A DNA stretch of 34,658 nucleotides from assembly GCA_016933275.1 (NCBI GenBank), contig JAFGBI010000209.1, positions 1 through 34,658 on the forward strand. The letters run 5' to 3'. The stretch is from Polyangiaceae bacterium (GTDB lineage: Bacteria; Myxococcota_A; Polyangia; Polyangiales; Polyangiaceae). Below, piece by piece: positions 24,431-33,360 of the stretch. The position numbers and the translations under genes were made by a program. Within the stretch, counting starts at the first letter, position 1. Each line of letters starts with the position of its first letter. The notes under the pieces are model-generated. The model saw only the letters and a program-made list of their open reading frames with translations. It was not told where the DNA came from and searched no databases.

Positions 24431-24451
24431 GCCCCCGCCCGAGGTCGCATA

Positions 24452-26173
24452 ATGCCGAACTTCTTCACGGACAACGTCGACATCCAGTTTCACTTCCAGC
24501 ACCTCGACCTGCGCGAGGTCTGTGAGCTCATCGAGAACGGGTATGCCTACGCGGCCGACTTCCCCTACGCACCGACGGACTACGATGACGCCAAAGAGAA
24601 CTACCGCCGCGTCCTCGAGATCGTGGGTGATATCGCCGCCAACTACATCGAGCCACGCGCCGCAGGCGTCGACGAGGAGGGGGCCCACCTCGAGAACGGC
24701 AAGGTCACCTATGCCAAGGGGACCCAGGAGAACCTGGCGCAGCTCGCCAAGGCCGATTTGATGGGGATGATCCTCCCGTACAAGTACGGGGGCCTCAACA
24801 TCCCGTTCTCGGTCTACTGCGTCGCAGTGGAGATCGCGTCGCGCGCCGACGCCTCACTGATGAACCTCTTCGGCCTGCAGGACATCGGCGACTGCGTCTG
24901 CAAGTTCGGCGACGACGACCAGCGTGCCGAGTTCATCCCTGGGTTCGCGAGCGGCAGGTACACCGGCGCCATGGTCCTCACCGAGCCGGATGCAGGGAGC
25001 GATCTCCAGGCCGTGAAGCTGCAAGCGGTCCAGAACCCCAAGGGCGGCTGGAACCTCCGGGGCTGCAAGCGCTTCATCACCAACGGGAACGGTGAGGTTC
25101 TGGTCGTACTCGGGCGCTCGGAGGCGGGCACCAAGGACGCGCGCGGCCTGTCGATGTTCGTGTGCCACCGCGACGAGACCGTGATCGTGCGCCGCATCGA
25201 GCACAAGCTCGGGATCCACGGCTCACCGACCTGCGAGCTCCAATTCAACGACACCCCTGCGCAGCTCATCGGAAAACGGAAGCTCGGGCTCATCAAGTAC
25301 ACGCTCGATCTGATGAACCGCGCCCGCATGGGCGTGTCCGCGCAAGCGCTCGGGATCTCCCAGGCAGCGTACGAAGAGGCGCTCAAGTATGCGCGCGAGC
25401 GCGAGCAGTTCGGGAGGACCATCATCAACATCCCGGCGGTCGCCAACATGCTGATCGAGATGCGTGTCCTCCTCGAAGCAGGGCGGGCGCTCCTCTACCG
25501 GGCAGCCTACATGGTCGATCTCAAGGAACGCATGGAGAACCGGGTCGAGGCCCTGAAGGCGGAAGGCAAGAGCACCGCCGAGCTCGGCAACCGGCTGAAG
25601 GAGGTGGTGAAGGTCGCCGGCTTCCTCACCCCGGTGTGCAAGTACTTCCTCACCGAGGGCGCCAACAAGATCGCCTACGATGCCCTCCAGGTGCACGGCG
25701 GTACCGGCTACATGCGCGAGTTCAAGGTCGAGCGCCTGGTCCGCGACGCCCGCATCACGAACATCTACGAGGGCACGTCGCAGCTCCAGATCGTAGCCGC
25801 CATCGGCGGCGCGGTGACCGACGTGATGGCCGAATTCTTCGCCGAGAAGGAGGCGAAGACCTACCAGGGCGGGCTCGCCAGCCTCGCCGAGCAGCTCAAG
25901 GGGATCCGCGAACTCTACAAGGAGTGCGCGCAGACGGTCAGCGAACGGCGCGACAGCTCGTTCCACGACGTCGCCGCCAGAGCGCTGGTCGAGCTCTACT
26001 CCGCCGCCTTGATCGGCTACCACCTCCTCGACGACGCCGAGCGCGACGACCGCAAGGTCTTCATCGCCAACCGGTACATCCTGAACGCCGTCGCGGAGTC
26101 GCAGAGGAACGCTGCGCTGATCAAGCACGCCGTCTTCAGCGACATCCTGCACGCGCAGAAGATCCTGGTTTAG
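24452..26173 (+). CDS. Acyl-CoA dehydrogenase, C-terminally extended
   Basis: FAD-dependent alpha,beta-dehydrogenase of an acyl-CoA thioester, passing electrons to the ETF encoded just upstream. Seen: the FAD/substrate loop MVLTEPDAGSDLQAVKL (about 174-190), KRFITNGNGEVLVVLGRS, HKLGIHGSPTCELQFND, REREQFGRTIINIPAVANM, VHGGTGYMREFKVERLVRDA and the catalytic base region ITNIYEGTSQLQI. The conserved Glu of YEGTSQ is present. At 573 residues it carries an extra C-terminal helical region (about 455-573) over the roughly 380-residue short/medium-chain type. ATG 24452 has a GAGG site about 10 nt upstream. Substrate chain length or type cannot be set from sequence. Third gene of the etf operon. Confidence 0.93.
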   Translation: MPNFFTDNVDIQFHFQHLDLREVCELIENGYAYAADFPYAPTDYDDAKENYRRVLEIVGDIAANYIEPRAAGVDEEGAHLENGKVTYAKGTQENLAQLAKADLMGMILPYKYGGLNIPFSVYCVAVEIASRADASLMNLFGLQDIGDCVCKFGDDDQRAEFIPGFASGRYTGAMVLTEPDAGSDLQAVKLQAVQNPKGGWNLRGCKRFITNGNGEVLVVLGRSEAGTKDARGLSMFVCHRDETVIVRRIEHKLGIHGSPTCELQFNDTPAQLIGKRKLGLIKYTLDLMNRARMGVSAQALGISQAAYEEALKYAREREQFGRTIINIPAVANMLIEMRVLLEAGRALLYRAAYMVDLKERMENRVEALKAEGKSTAELGNRLKEVVKVAGFLTPVCKYFLTEGANKIAYDALQVHGGTGYMREFKVERLVRDARITNIYEGTSQLQIVAAIGGAVTDVMAEFFAEKEAKTYQGGLASLAEQLKGIRELYKECAQTVSERRDSSFHDVAARALVELYSAALIGYHLLDDAERDDRKVFIANRYILNAVAESQRNAALIKHAVFSDILHAQKILV

Positions 26174-26473
26174 GCCGGCCGCCGCCCGCGACGGCGCCAA
26201 GGCTCCGTCTTGTCGGACGAGCGCCCGGGTACCGGTGTACGATGGTGTTCGTGCCCGCCCGTACCCCGCTGGTCTCGAGGCGGTCGATGGCAGGAGAACC
26301 CGCGTCTGCCCGGTAGCGGGGCTGCCGCCGGTGTCGCCGCCGTGGTGGCGATGCGTACCCTCGTCGCTGGCCGCAGCAACCCCCCCGTGGAGGTCCGCGA
26401 CGTACCCCGGCGGCTACGGCATCGAGGAGTGCGCGAACGCAAAGACCGTATCCGTGAGTACGTTCCCCCGCTG
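26174..26473. other. Gene-free gap between acyl-CoA dehydrogenase and small lipoprotein gene
   Basis: About 300 bp between two convergent 3' ends. Open frames have no family resemblance. I see no clear hairpin terminator or repeat. Confidence 0.45.
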
Positions 26474-26773
26474 CTAGTTGAATGACTGGCCGGCGACCGC
26501 TTGCTGCTGGCGTGCCTGCTCCTGCATGAGGATCGTGGCCATGCCCGCGGTCGTGGCGACGGCCGTCCGGCCCGAGGTCGCCGGCAGACAGACGCAGCCA
26601 ACGCTGTTTGCCATGATCGCGACCGCGCGGAGGGTCATCCCGATGCGGTCGCACTGCTTGGCACAGGTCGCAGCGGCACCCGGTGGGATCCGGATCTGCG
26701 ACCCGACCGGCGCCATGCACCCGATCGCGACCCATCCGATGCCCAGCCACACCAGGGGGACGGCTCGGTTCAT
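26474..26773 (-). CDS. Small Cys-rich lipoprotein
   Basis: A 99-residue product with a short signal segment (MNRAVPLVWLGIGWVAIGC) ending in a lipoprotein-like Cys, C19. A Cys-containing core follows: PGAAATCAKQCDRIGMTLRA (C37, C41) and MANSVGCVCLP (C60, C62), then a Gln/Ala-rich tail. The CxxxC and CxC spacing suggests two disulfides. Small secreted proteins of this kind occur in Polyangiales without assigned role, from memory and not checked. A GGGGGAT stretch lies about 9-15 nt upstream of ATG 26773. It is on the same strand as the YkgJ-type gene, with a 40-bp gap, and may be its downstream partner. Confidence 0.6.
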   Translation of the reverse strand: MNRAVPLVWLGIGWVAIGCMAPVGSQIRIPPGAAATCAKQCDRIGMTLRAVAIMANSVGCVCLPATSGRTAVATTAGMATILMQEQARQQQAVAGQSFN

Positions 26774-26813
26774 TCAAGGATGATCCCCCAATTTTTCCCG
26801 CTTGCCAACCGAT

Positions 26814-27710
26814 CTACCCCGCCGAGTGATCCGCGCGCTCGCCAGGCGAGGGGCGCCCACCCAGCAGACTGGGGAGGTCCGCGGCGTCCCGAGTGCGGGC
26901 GATCGCCAGTGGATCCTCGCCGGCTCGCCAGCGTCGCTCCGTCTCGGGGTCGGCCAACGCGAACGCCAGCGCAGCGTGGAGCTCGTACAGATGGGGACCG
27001 AAGCCGGCGACGGCAAGGCCCTCTAGAAAGCCCAGCACGAGCGCGGAGACGTGCCAGTCTAGCGCGAGATCGTAGGGAACGCGATGGTCCACGTCGGGCC
27101 TCGCGTGGACTGCGAGGCACACGCCAGCGTCCATCGAATGGGCGCGACGGCACATCACTGGACGCTTGGGATAGGCGGAGCATTCGCCCCGGTCGTCGAG
27201 CAGCGCACAAGCGATCTGCAGCAGGTGGTGGGAACGTCCGTCGAGCCCGCGGAGACGAGCCGCCCTGTCCCCAATGCGCGGAAGGACATCGTCGCGGCCC
27301 GTGAGCGCACGAGCGAGCCAGAAGACCTCGGGTGCGGTCACCTCGACCCGCTGGTGGCAGCAGTAGGAGCAACCCCTGGAGCAGGCGGGCTTCGGTCGGT
27401 CGGCAAGCTCGACCGTCAGGAGCCGCTCGGTCAACGCATCCACACCGCGGGCCACGTGGTCCACGACCACCAGCGGATCGATCCCGCGAAGGAGCGCGGC
27501 GGCCACTTGAGCCCGCGTCTCGGGGCGCGGGCCAGCATCCTCGCCCCCATAGATGGGCGGCGGGGGCGGAGCCGGGCAACCGGAAGCAACGGGCACCGCG
27601 CCACGGTAGCCGGTCGGCAGGGCGCGAACCAGCCTGGGGACGGCGGACGCGACCCCATGAAGGACCCGACCGAACCCAGGCCCCGCGCCGCCCGTGCTCG
27701 GGCCGCTCAC
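26814..27710 (-). CDS. YkgJ-family cysteine cluster protein
   Basis: Putative zinc- or iron-chelating protein of the YkgJ (CxxxCxxCC) family. Its characteristic cluster is CSRGCSYCCHQRVEVTAPEV, with a later CALLDDRGECSAYPKRPVMC-type half that completes the eight-Cys pattern. Helical segments surround it; a C-terminal YxLxxALAFALADPETERRW region is typical of longer members. The start is uncertain: GTG 27710 (298 residues) and GTG 27596 are both in frame and neither has a clear ribosome site; longer in-frame extension would overlap the divergent gene at 27747. The N-terminal Pro-rich PAPPPPPIYGG may be disordered. Divergent from the membrane spermidine-synthase-like gene. Confidence 0.85.
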   Translation of the reverse strand: MSGPSTGGAGPGFGRVLHGVASAVPRLVRALPTGYRGAVPVASGCPAPPPPPIYGGEDAGPRPETRAQVAAALLRGIDPLVVVDHVARGVDALTERLLTVELADRPKPACSRGCSYCCHQRVEVTAPEVFWLARALTGRDDVLPRIGDRAARLRGLDGRSHHLLQIACALLDDRGECSAYPKRPVMCRRAHSMDAGVCLAVHARPDVDHRVPYDLALDWHVSALVLGFLEGLAVAGFGPHLYELHAALAFALADPETERRWRAGEDPLAIARTRDAADLPSLLGGRPSPGERADHSAG

Positions 27711-27746
27711 CCAGGGTAACGTCTGGCCTCGAGCGAGGACCGAAGT

Positions 27747-30065
27747 ATGCGGAGCCCATGCGGGGCTGCTCCCCTGGATTGGCGCGGAGCTGGGCTGTTC
27801 GCGGGCGCGGGTGCGCTCGGGCTCGGGACCCAGATCCACCTGTTGCGGGAGTACATGGTCGCGCTCGGAGGCGACGAGGCCGCGGTCGGCTTCGGCCTGG
27901 CCGCATGGCTGCTCGGGATAACGCTCGGAGCCGCCGTCCTCCGATTGCTGACGCGACCGAGCCCGGAAACGCTCGCAGGGATCACGCTCGGGCTCCTCGC
28001 GGTGGCAGGATGGCCGGCCTTGCTCGGCGCGCGGCTGGGACGGAGCGTGCTCGGCGTACCCGCAGGCGAGCTCATTTCGCTCGGGCCCGCGTTGCTCCTG
28101 GCTCTCGCGGTCTTCCTCCTGCCGGGGGCGCTCGTGGGAGGCTCGTTCGTGACTCTCGCAGCAGCGACCGCGCGCCGAGGCGTTGGCGCCAAGCCGGCGA
28201 TCGGCACGCTCTACGTCGTCGAATCGCTGGGGTCGCTCGCCGCGGGCCTCTGGGTCTCGCTCGTATCGATCCCGTTGGGCGCGCCGCTCGCGGGCTTCGC
28301 CTGGCTCTCGGCAGGGGCGCTCGCGCTCTGTCTGCCGGCGACCCAGAGCGGCCTCGTCCGCGGGCGCAGGGCGTTTCCAGCGCTGCTCGCCGCAGCGTTG
28401 GTTGCCGCCCTGGTCCCCACCACCTCGCAGCTCGAGGAGCTCACCCAGCAGATGCGTTTCGAGTCGATCGTGACCGGCCTGCCGCTGCTCGAGTGGAACG
28501 AGACACCGTACCAGGCAGTCGCGATCGGAGGCGGCGACGTCCGCGTGCTCTACGAGAACAGCGAGTACGTCGCCACCTTCCCGGATCCGGAGGAGAACGA
28601 GGCGCTCGCCCACCAGCTGATGGTGCTCGCCGAGACGCCCCGCCGGGTGCTCGCGTTGGGCGGCATCGAGACCGGACTCCTGCGGTTCTGCCTCCTCCAT
28701 GCTCCGGAAAGGATCGATCTTACGATCCTCGACCGACGGGCGTTCGAGGTCGTCCGGCGGCACCTCGGTCCGGCGGATGGGGGTGCGCTCGCGGATCCAC
28801 GGGTGCACGTTCATTTCGAGGATCCGCGGCGGTTCCTGGCCCGATCTCGCGAATCGTACGACCTGGTGCTGCTCCTCCAGCCCGATCCGGCGACGCTCCT
28901 CCTCGCCCGTACGGCCACCCTCGAGTTCGGTCGTCTCGTCTTCGCACACCTCGCTCCCCGAGGAGTCTACGTGACGACCTTCTCGGCAGGGGCGAACACC
29001 CAGACCGGAGCCACCGGGCGGCTCGGCGCTTCCCTCTATCGCACGCTCGACGAGGTCTTTCCGGTCCTGCGTGCCGCCCCCGGGACACCCGGGTTGTTCG
29101 TCGCCGGCCGAGTCCCCGATGCGGTGACGCTCGACCCGGAGCGTCTGGCGTGGCGCTACCGGTCCCGAGGCATCGAATCGGAGGTGTTCGTTCCGGAGCT
29201 GCTCCCCGTGGCATACCCGCCGGAACGAGTCGCCACCCTCGAACGCGCGCTGAGATCCGATGCGCAGACGTTCGAGCCGTCACGTGACGATCGACCGCTC
29301 TCGTTCCTCCATGCGCTCACATTACGGCAGAGGGTCGCCGATAGCGCCTGGGCCACGCTGCTCACCTGGGGCGAGGCCCACCCCGTTTGGATCGGCCTCG
29401 CGAGCCTCGCGCCGAGCCTGGTCTTCTGCCTGCTGGTGGGGCGCCGTCGGCGCTCCCTGGGTGGCGCGGCGGCCGTGCACGCCACCCTGGTGACCGGCAC
29501 CTCGGGGATGGCCGTTGGCCTGATGCTGTTCTTCTCGTTTCAAACGCGCGTGGGCGCGCTCTACTCCGAGTTGGGAATGCTCGCGGGCACCTTCATGCTG
29601 GGCCTGGCCGTTGGGGGAGTGTGGGCGGCTCGCGGCGGCTCCCTCATCATGGCGGAGCTCGCCTCCACCGCGAGCGCGCTCGCGGTCGGGCTCACGTTCT
29701 CGCTCCTCGACCGGTTCGCGCCATCCGGCGCCTGGCTTGGTGTGCTGCACTGGCTGCTGCTCCTCCTCGCTGGAGCGGGCACCGGGGCGGTCTTCCCGGC
29801 GGCAGCCGCGACCCTCCTCGCGGCAGGAGGCAACACGCGGAGCGCCGCCAGCTCGATCGAGCTCGCCGATCACGCGGGTGCCGCGCTGGGCGCGCTCTTC
29901 ACCCCGGCCCTCTTCGTCCCCGTGCTCGGGCTCGGGCGCAGCACTCTGCTGCTGACGGTCCTGCTCGGCCTGGGGTCGCTCGCCGTTCTCCTGGGACGCC
30001 ACGCGCGGCCCGCCCCGGGCTCGAGCAAGCGGAGGGTGCCGAAGACGGTGGCGAGTCGACCCTAA
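27747..30065 (+). CDS. Membrane-fused spermidine-synthase-like protein
   Basis: A 772-residue fusion. Residues 14-235 are about seven transmembrane helices, followed by a soluble Rossmann-like domain (about 245-470) resembling spermidine synthase, then about seven more helices (515-750). Seen in the soluble domain: ETPYQAVAIGGGDVRVLYEN (substrate-side beta hairpin of SpeE-like proteins) and VLALGGIETGLLRFCL, where the canonical GGGDG SAM-loop is altered to GGIETG. DP..F..RS..SYDLVLLLQPDPATLLLART matches the later core. Aminopropyl transfer is therefore not assured. ATG 27747 has a GAGGA site about 8 nt upstream. Similar fusions of MFS-like membrane domains with SpeE domains are known in several bacteria. 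Its divergent neighbour is the YkgJ-type gene. Confidence 0.83.
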   Translation: MRSPCGAAPLDWRGAGLFAGAGALGLGTQIHLLREYMVALGGDEAAVGFGLAAWLLGITLGAAVLRLLTRPSPETLAGITLGLLAVAGWPALLGARLGRSVLGVPAGELISLGPALLLALAVFLLPGALVGGSFVTLAAATARRGVGAKPAIGTLYVVESLGSLAAGLWVSLVSIPLGAPLAGFAWLSAGALALCLPATQSGLVRGRRAFPALLAAALVAALVPTTSQLEELTQQMRFESIVTGLPLLEWNETPYQAVAIGGGDVRVLYENSEYVATFPDPEENEALAHQLMVLAETPRRVLALGGIETGLLRFCLLHAPERIDLTILDRRAFEVVRRHLGPADGGALADPRVHVHFEDPRRFLARSRESYDLVLLLQPDPATLLLARTATLEFGRLVFAHLAPRGVYVTTFSAGANTQTGATGRLGASLYRTLDEVFPVLRAAPGTPGLFVAGRVPDAVTLDPERLAWRYRSRGIESEVFVPELLPVAYPPERVATLERALRSDAQTFEPSRDDRPLSFLHALTLRQRVADSAWATLLTWGEAHPVWIGLASLAPSLVFCLLVGRRRRSLGGAAAVHATLVTGTSGMAVGLMLFFSFQTRVGALYSELGMLAGTFMLGLAVGGVWAARGGSLIMAELASTASALAVGLTFSLLDRFAPSGAWLGVLHWLLLLLAGAGTGAVFPAAAATLLAAGGNTRSAASSIELADHAGAALGALFTPALFVPVLGLGRSTLLLTVLLGLGSLAVLLGRHARPAPGSSKRRVPKTVASRP

Positions 30066-30150
30066 CAGACGTCCCGGTGATGTTGGTCCGTGAACGCCTC
30101 CCGAACCTCGAAGGCAGGCGCGTCGCTCACGACGAAGCCTCGATGCGCGC

Positions 30151-30660
30151 ATGGCGCGAGGATCCGACCGTCACGACGCGGGCGAGAGCCTCGAGGGCCG
30201 ACCCTGCGGAGACATGGTGAGCGGCTGGGTCGATTTCGTGCTCGACCCAACCAGGATGCTGGTAGGCGGACCCGCGGGCGACCCCACGTGCCTGGGCCCG
30301 GGCGATCGCGCCCTCGTCATCAACCTCCAGGGGAGCACGGCCGACACGACCAACATGGGCAACTGGGAGATCCTCGAGGTCTCGGAGAACGCCGGGGGCC
30401 TCATCTCCTCCAGCGAGCCCAAGGCAAACCTCTATGGCGAGGGCTACATCGACGGCAACATCGGCCCGTACCCGAACATGCAGCGGGTCGTGCTGATGCG
30501 CGTTCCCACCTACACGGCGCTCGAGGTGCCCCCGAACACTGGCCTCACCGCCCAGGCATGGGACGGCTCCTCGGGCGGCGTCTTCGCGATGAACCTCCAG
30601 CGCACCACCGCGCTCGAGGGCACCATCGACATGACCGGGAAGGGGTTCCGCGGTGGAATG
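30151..30660 (+). pseudogene. Fragment of a myxobacterial surface/motility-type protein
   Basis: Residues from about 30205 to 30660 encode FVLDPTRMLVGGPAGD, then LGPGDRALVINLQGS, ANLYGEGYIDGNIGPYP, NMQRVVLMRVPTYTALEVPP, TAQAWDGSSGGVFAMN and DMTGKGFRGG. This resembles the N-terminal module of large Myxococcota surface proteins (AgmC-like, from family memory). Those continue for hundreds of residues past the GFRGG motif; here similarity stops at about 30660 and the frame runs on antisense to the next gene. No signal peptide is present at the apparent start. It is probably a truncated relic. If intact copies exist elsewhere, this could be a duplicated or deletion-derived fragment. Confidence 0.6.
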
Positions 30661-30689
30661 TGGAGTGATGGGGCCCGCGGCCTCCAAGC

Positions 30690-30713
30690 CCCACCCAGCG
30701 TTCGCGGGGTGGG
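30690..30713. terminator. Hairpin between convergent gene ends
   Basis: CCCACCC (30690-30696) and GGGTGGG (30707-30713) form a perfect 7-bp stem. The hairpin lies between the plus-strand fragment and the 3' end of the large lipoprotein gene and could serve either strand. No T-tract. Confidence 0.45.
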
Positions 30714-30750
30714 TGAAGGCGTCGGTGCTGCTGTAGACCCGATCGGTGGT

Positions 30751-33360
30751 CTATGGCCGGCTGATGTTCAGCCTGAAGGGCCCCGAACTCACGCTCCACC
30801 CATCCACGACGATGCCCACGACGTCACCGGTGACGAACGTCCCCGTGACCCGCGAATCGAGGCCGCTGTAGTCGTCGTTGCACTGGATCACGTGCTCGCT
30901 CGTGCAGCCTCCGTCGAGGATGTAGATGAGGGTGTCGTAGTCCGAGCCGAACGTGTCGAAGGCGTAGGTGCCGCTGATGGGCACCGTGTAATGGAAGGTG
31001 AGGTCGTTGGCCGAGCCGCCGCCGCAGGTGCCCTGGTGGTCGTTGCCGGCGCTGGCAGTGTTCCCGTAGACAGTGAGGGGAACGACGCTGGCGAGCTGCG
31101 AGTCGCAGGATTCGCAGTAGCCGCAACCGAAATCGGTGACCATGTCCACGCAGGAATCGTCCCAGACGTTGCTGCAGCAGTAGCTGTCCACTGCGCAGAC
31201 ACACGCCTGGACGTTCGCGTCGATGCACCCAGCACTGCCGTGGGGGTAGCAGCAGTCTCCACGGCCGACCATGGTGACGTTGAGGACGTAGTTCCCGTTG
31301 CCGCTCCACCCGTCGACCACCACCGCCACGGTCTGCCCCGCCCGGAGCGTGGCGTGGATCTCCGATTGCACCCTGCCGTTCGCATCGTCGTTGCAGGCGA
31401 GGACCGGGCCGTCGCAGCCGCCATCCAGGAGATAGAGCACGGTATCGTAGTCGGAGCCTGCCGTGTCGAAGACGTACTCACCCGACGCGGATGCGGTAAA
31501 GAAGTACGAGACCTCCTGGGCCGAGGCACCGCCGCAGTACGCCGAGAGTTCGTTGCCAGCTCCGAAGGTGCTACCGCTGACCGACTGGGGCACCAGGCTG
31601 GAAAGCGTGGCGTCGCAGCTCATGCCGCAGTCCCCACAACGGAGGCTTTCCACCTCGAGGACGCAGGCATCATCCCACTCGACCTCGCAGCAGTATGCAT
31701 CGCTCGCACAGACGCAGTCCGCGACCCAATCGTCACTGCAACCGCGGAAGGTGCTGGCCACGCAACAGTCGCCGGCTCCGCCGATCCCTCCGGTACCGCC
31801 GGTTGGGACACCACCGGTGCCGGCACCGCCGGTGATGACCCCACCACTACCGGCACCACCAGTCGGGCGTCCGCCGGTCGGGACACCACCGGTGCCACCG
31901 TCGGGCTGACCGCCGATGCCACCCGTTGGCCTTCCGCCGGTGCCGCCCGTCCCACCCGTCCCCCCGCCGCTCCCGCGGACGTTCAACGTGTATCTGCCTT
32001 CGTCCGTCCCCCAGCCGTCCACGACGACACCCACGACCTGACCGACCGCGAGCCGCACGGAAACCTCCGACGCCATCCCGACCAGGTCGTCGTTGCACGC
32101 CAGAGTCGGGCCGCTACAACCTCCGTCGATCACATAAAGTAGGGTGTCGAACGCCGAGCCGACGGTGTCGAAGACGTAGGTGTCGGTCGCGGGGGCGATG
32201 AAGGTGTAGGAGACGTCTTCCGCGTAGTTCGTGGCGCAGCTGCCCGTGAGGTCGTCGCCCTGGCCGGAGGTGCTCCCGCTCACCGATTGTGGTACCCGAC
32301 TCTCGAGCAGGCGATCACACGCCATGGCGCAGGAGCCACAGCCGTACGACTCGACTCCAACGACGCAGGCGTCGTCCCAGGTCTCCTCGCAACAGAAGGG
32401 GTCGTTGTCACAGACGCATTCGGCGATCCGGTCCTCGGCGCAGCCAGGATCCCCGTGGACCAAACAGCAGTCCCCCGTTCCGCCGATCCCACCCGTGCCT
32501 CCCGTCGGGGTACCGCCATCGCCTCCGGTCGGCCTGCCGCCGGTCCCTCCGGTACCTCCGGTCGGCCTACCGCCGGTCCCCCCGGTACCTCCGCCGATTT
32601 GCGCGATGCTGAGGACGTAGTCCCCAGCGCTATAGGGCCCATAGCCGTCCACGACCACGCCCACGACCTGTCCGGCGCCGAGGTAGGCGCGAACCTCGGA
32701 CTCCAAATCGGTCATGTCGTCGTTGCACGCGAACTCGGTACCGTCGCAGCCCCCGTCCCAGAGATAGAGCACCGTGTCAAACTCCGAACCCGAGGTCGCA
32801 AACTCGTAGGTCCCGGTAACCGGTGCCGTGAAGGTGTAGGCGACATCCTCCGAGGAGGTCGGCGCACACTGCCCCGAGGAGTCGTTGCCCTGTCCGAGGG
32901 TGCTGCCCGTCACGACCCGGGGCACGATGGCGCCGAGAGCGGGACCGCAGGACTCGGCGCATTGCCCGCACGACAGCGAAGAGACCTCAGCCACACACAG
33001 GTCGTCCCACACCTCCTCGCAGCAAACGACGTCCGCAGCACAGACGCATTCCTCCACCCTCTCGTCGCTGCAGCCGGGTCCGGCGTGGGGAGAGCAACAA
33101 TCGCCGCTACCCCCTACCCCACCAGTACCACCGGTGATGCGACCGCCGATGCCGCTGGTACCACCGGTCCGAGTACCTCCGCCCCCCGCCACACCTCCCG
33201 CGCTGGCGCCCCCCGGTTCTGCCCCTGCCCCGCCGTTGTTCGCCGGTCCACCTTCGATATCATCACCGAGCTCGAGGGACCGTCCGCCGCAGGCAGCCAA
33301 CATGGCGAGAGAGAGTCCGGACACGCTGCTCCACAGCACGCGCTTCAAGGATTGGGACAT
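30751..33360 (-). CDS. Large lipoprotein with four Cys-rich/PPC-like units
   Basis: An 869-residue surface lipoprotein. ATG 33360 has GGAG about 8 nt upstream; the signal ends in a canonical lipobox LAAC (C24). A Gly/Thr-rich linker leads to four repeats (about 86-255, 296-463, 531-700, 702-869). Each has a Cys-rich module (GDCC..., CVC...D..CC...WDD.CV, CG.C...C) followed by a beta-rich region shaped like a PPC domain: YTFTAPVTGTYEFATSGSEF, DTVLYLWDGGCDG, ACNDD and VVGVVVDG. Gly/Pro/Thr-rich linkers (RPTGGTGG-type) separate units 1-3; unit 4 follows unit 3 directly. All 11-13 Cys per unit recur at like positions. Probably an adhesive or binding protein at the outer membrane; ligand unknown. 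The high-Gly coding leaves long antisense frames open, which are not genes. Confidence 0.9.
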   Translation of the reverse strand: MSQSLKRVLWSSVSGLSLAMLAACGGRSLELGDDIEGGPANNGGAGAEPGGASAGGVAGGGGTRTGGTSGIGGRITGGTGGVGGSGDCCSPHAGPGCSDERVEECVCAADVVCCEEVWDDLCVAEVSSLSCGQCAESCGPALGAIVPRVVTGSTLGQGNDSSGQCAPTSSEDVAYTFTAPVTGTYEFATSGSEFDTVLYLWDGGCDGTEFACNDDMTDLESEVRAYLGAGQVVGVVVDGYGPYSAGDYVLSIAQIGGGTGGTGGRPTGGTGGTGGRPTGGDGGTPTGGTGGIGGTGDCCLVHGDPGCAEDRIAECVCDNDPFCCEETWDDACVVGVESYGCGSCAMACDRLLESRVPQSVSGSTSGQGDDLTGSCATNYAEDVSYTFIAPATDTYVFDTVGSAFDTLLYVIDGGCSGPTLACNDDLVGMASEVSVRLAVGQVVGVVVDGWGTDEGRYTLNVRGSGGGTGGTGGTGGRPTGGIGGQPDGGTGGVPTGGRPTGGAGSGGVITGGAGTGGVPTGGTGGIGGAGDCCVASTFRGCSDDWVADCVCASDAYCCEVEWDDACVLEVESLRCGDCGMSCDATLSSLVPQSVSGSTFGAGNELSAYCGGASAQEVSYFFTASASGEYVFDTAGSDYDTVLYLLDGGCDGPVLACNDDANGRVQSEIHATLRAGQTVAVVVDGWSGNGNYVLNVTMVGRGDCCYPHGSAGCIDANVQACVCAVDSYCCSNVWDDSCVDMVTDFGCGYCESCDSQLASVVPLTVYGNTASAGNDHQGTCGGGSANDLTFHYTVPISGTYAFDTFGSDYDTLIYILDGGCTSEHVIQCNDDYSGLDSRVTGTFVTGDVVGIVVDGWSVSSGPFRLNISRP
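31768..31972 (-). repeat. Low-complexity Gly/Thr/Pro linker repeat inside the large lipoprotein gene
   Basis: The longest of the linkers, encoding iterations of PTGGTGG, VPTGGTGG and GAGTGG between units 2 and 3. The DNA consists of short GGT/GGC-rich direct repeats and is a likely site of length variation. Shorter similar linkers occur near 32480-32600 and 33110-33240. Confidence 0.65.

Noticed and set aside
26136..26777. Minus-strand frame covering the small lipoprotein region
   Set aside because: It is out of frame with the signal-peptide-bearing lipoprotein and has Arg/Pro/Ser-rich shadow composition.
28371..28386. GCGTTTCCAGCGCTGC, identical to part of the family 1 repeat arm
   Set aside because: It lies inside the membrane-fused spermidine-synthase-like gene in a normal hydrophobic segment, without the other parts of the element; probably chance.
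30151..32142. A continuous plus-strand frame of 663 codons
   Set aside because: After about 30660 it runs antisense to the Cys-rich lipoprotein gene. The open antisense frame comes from GC-rich, Gly/Val/Asp-heavy coding on the other strand and has no family likeness.
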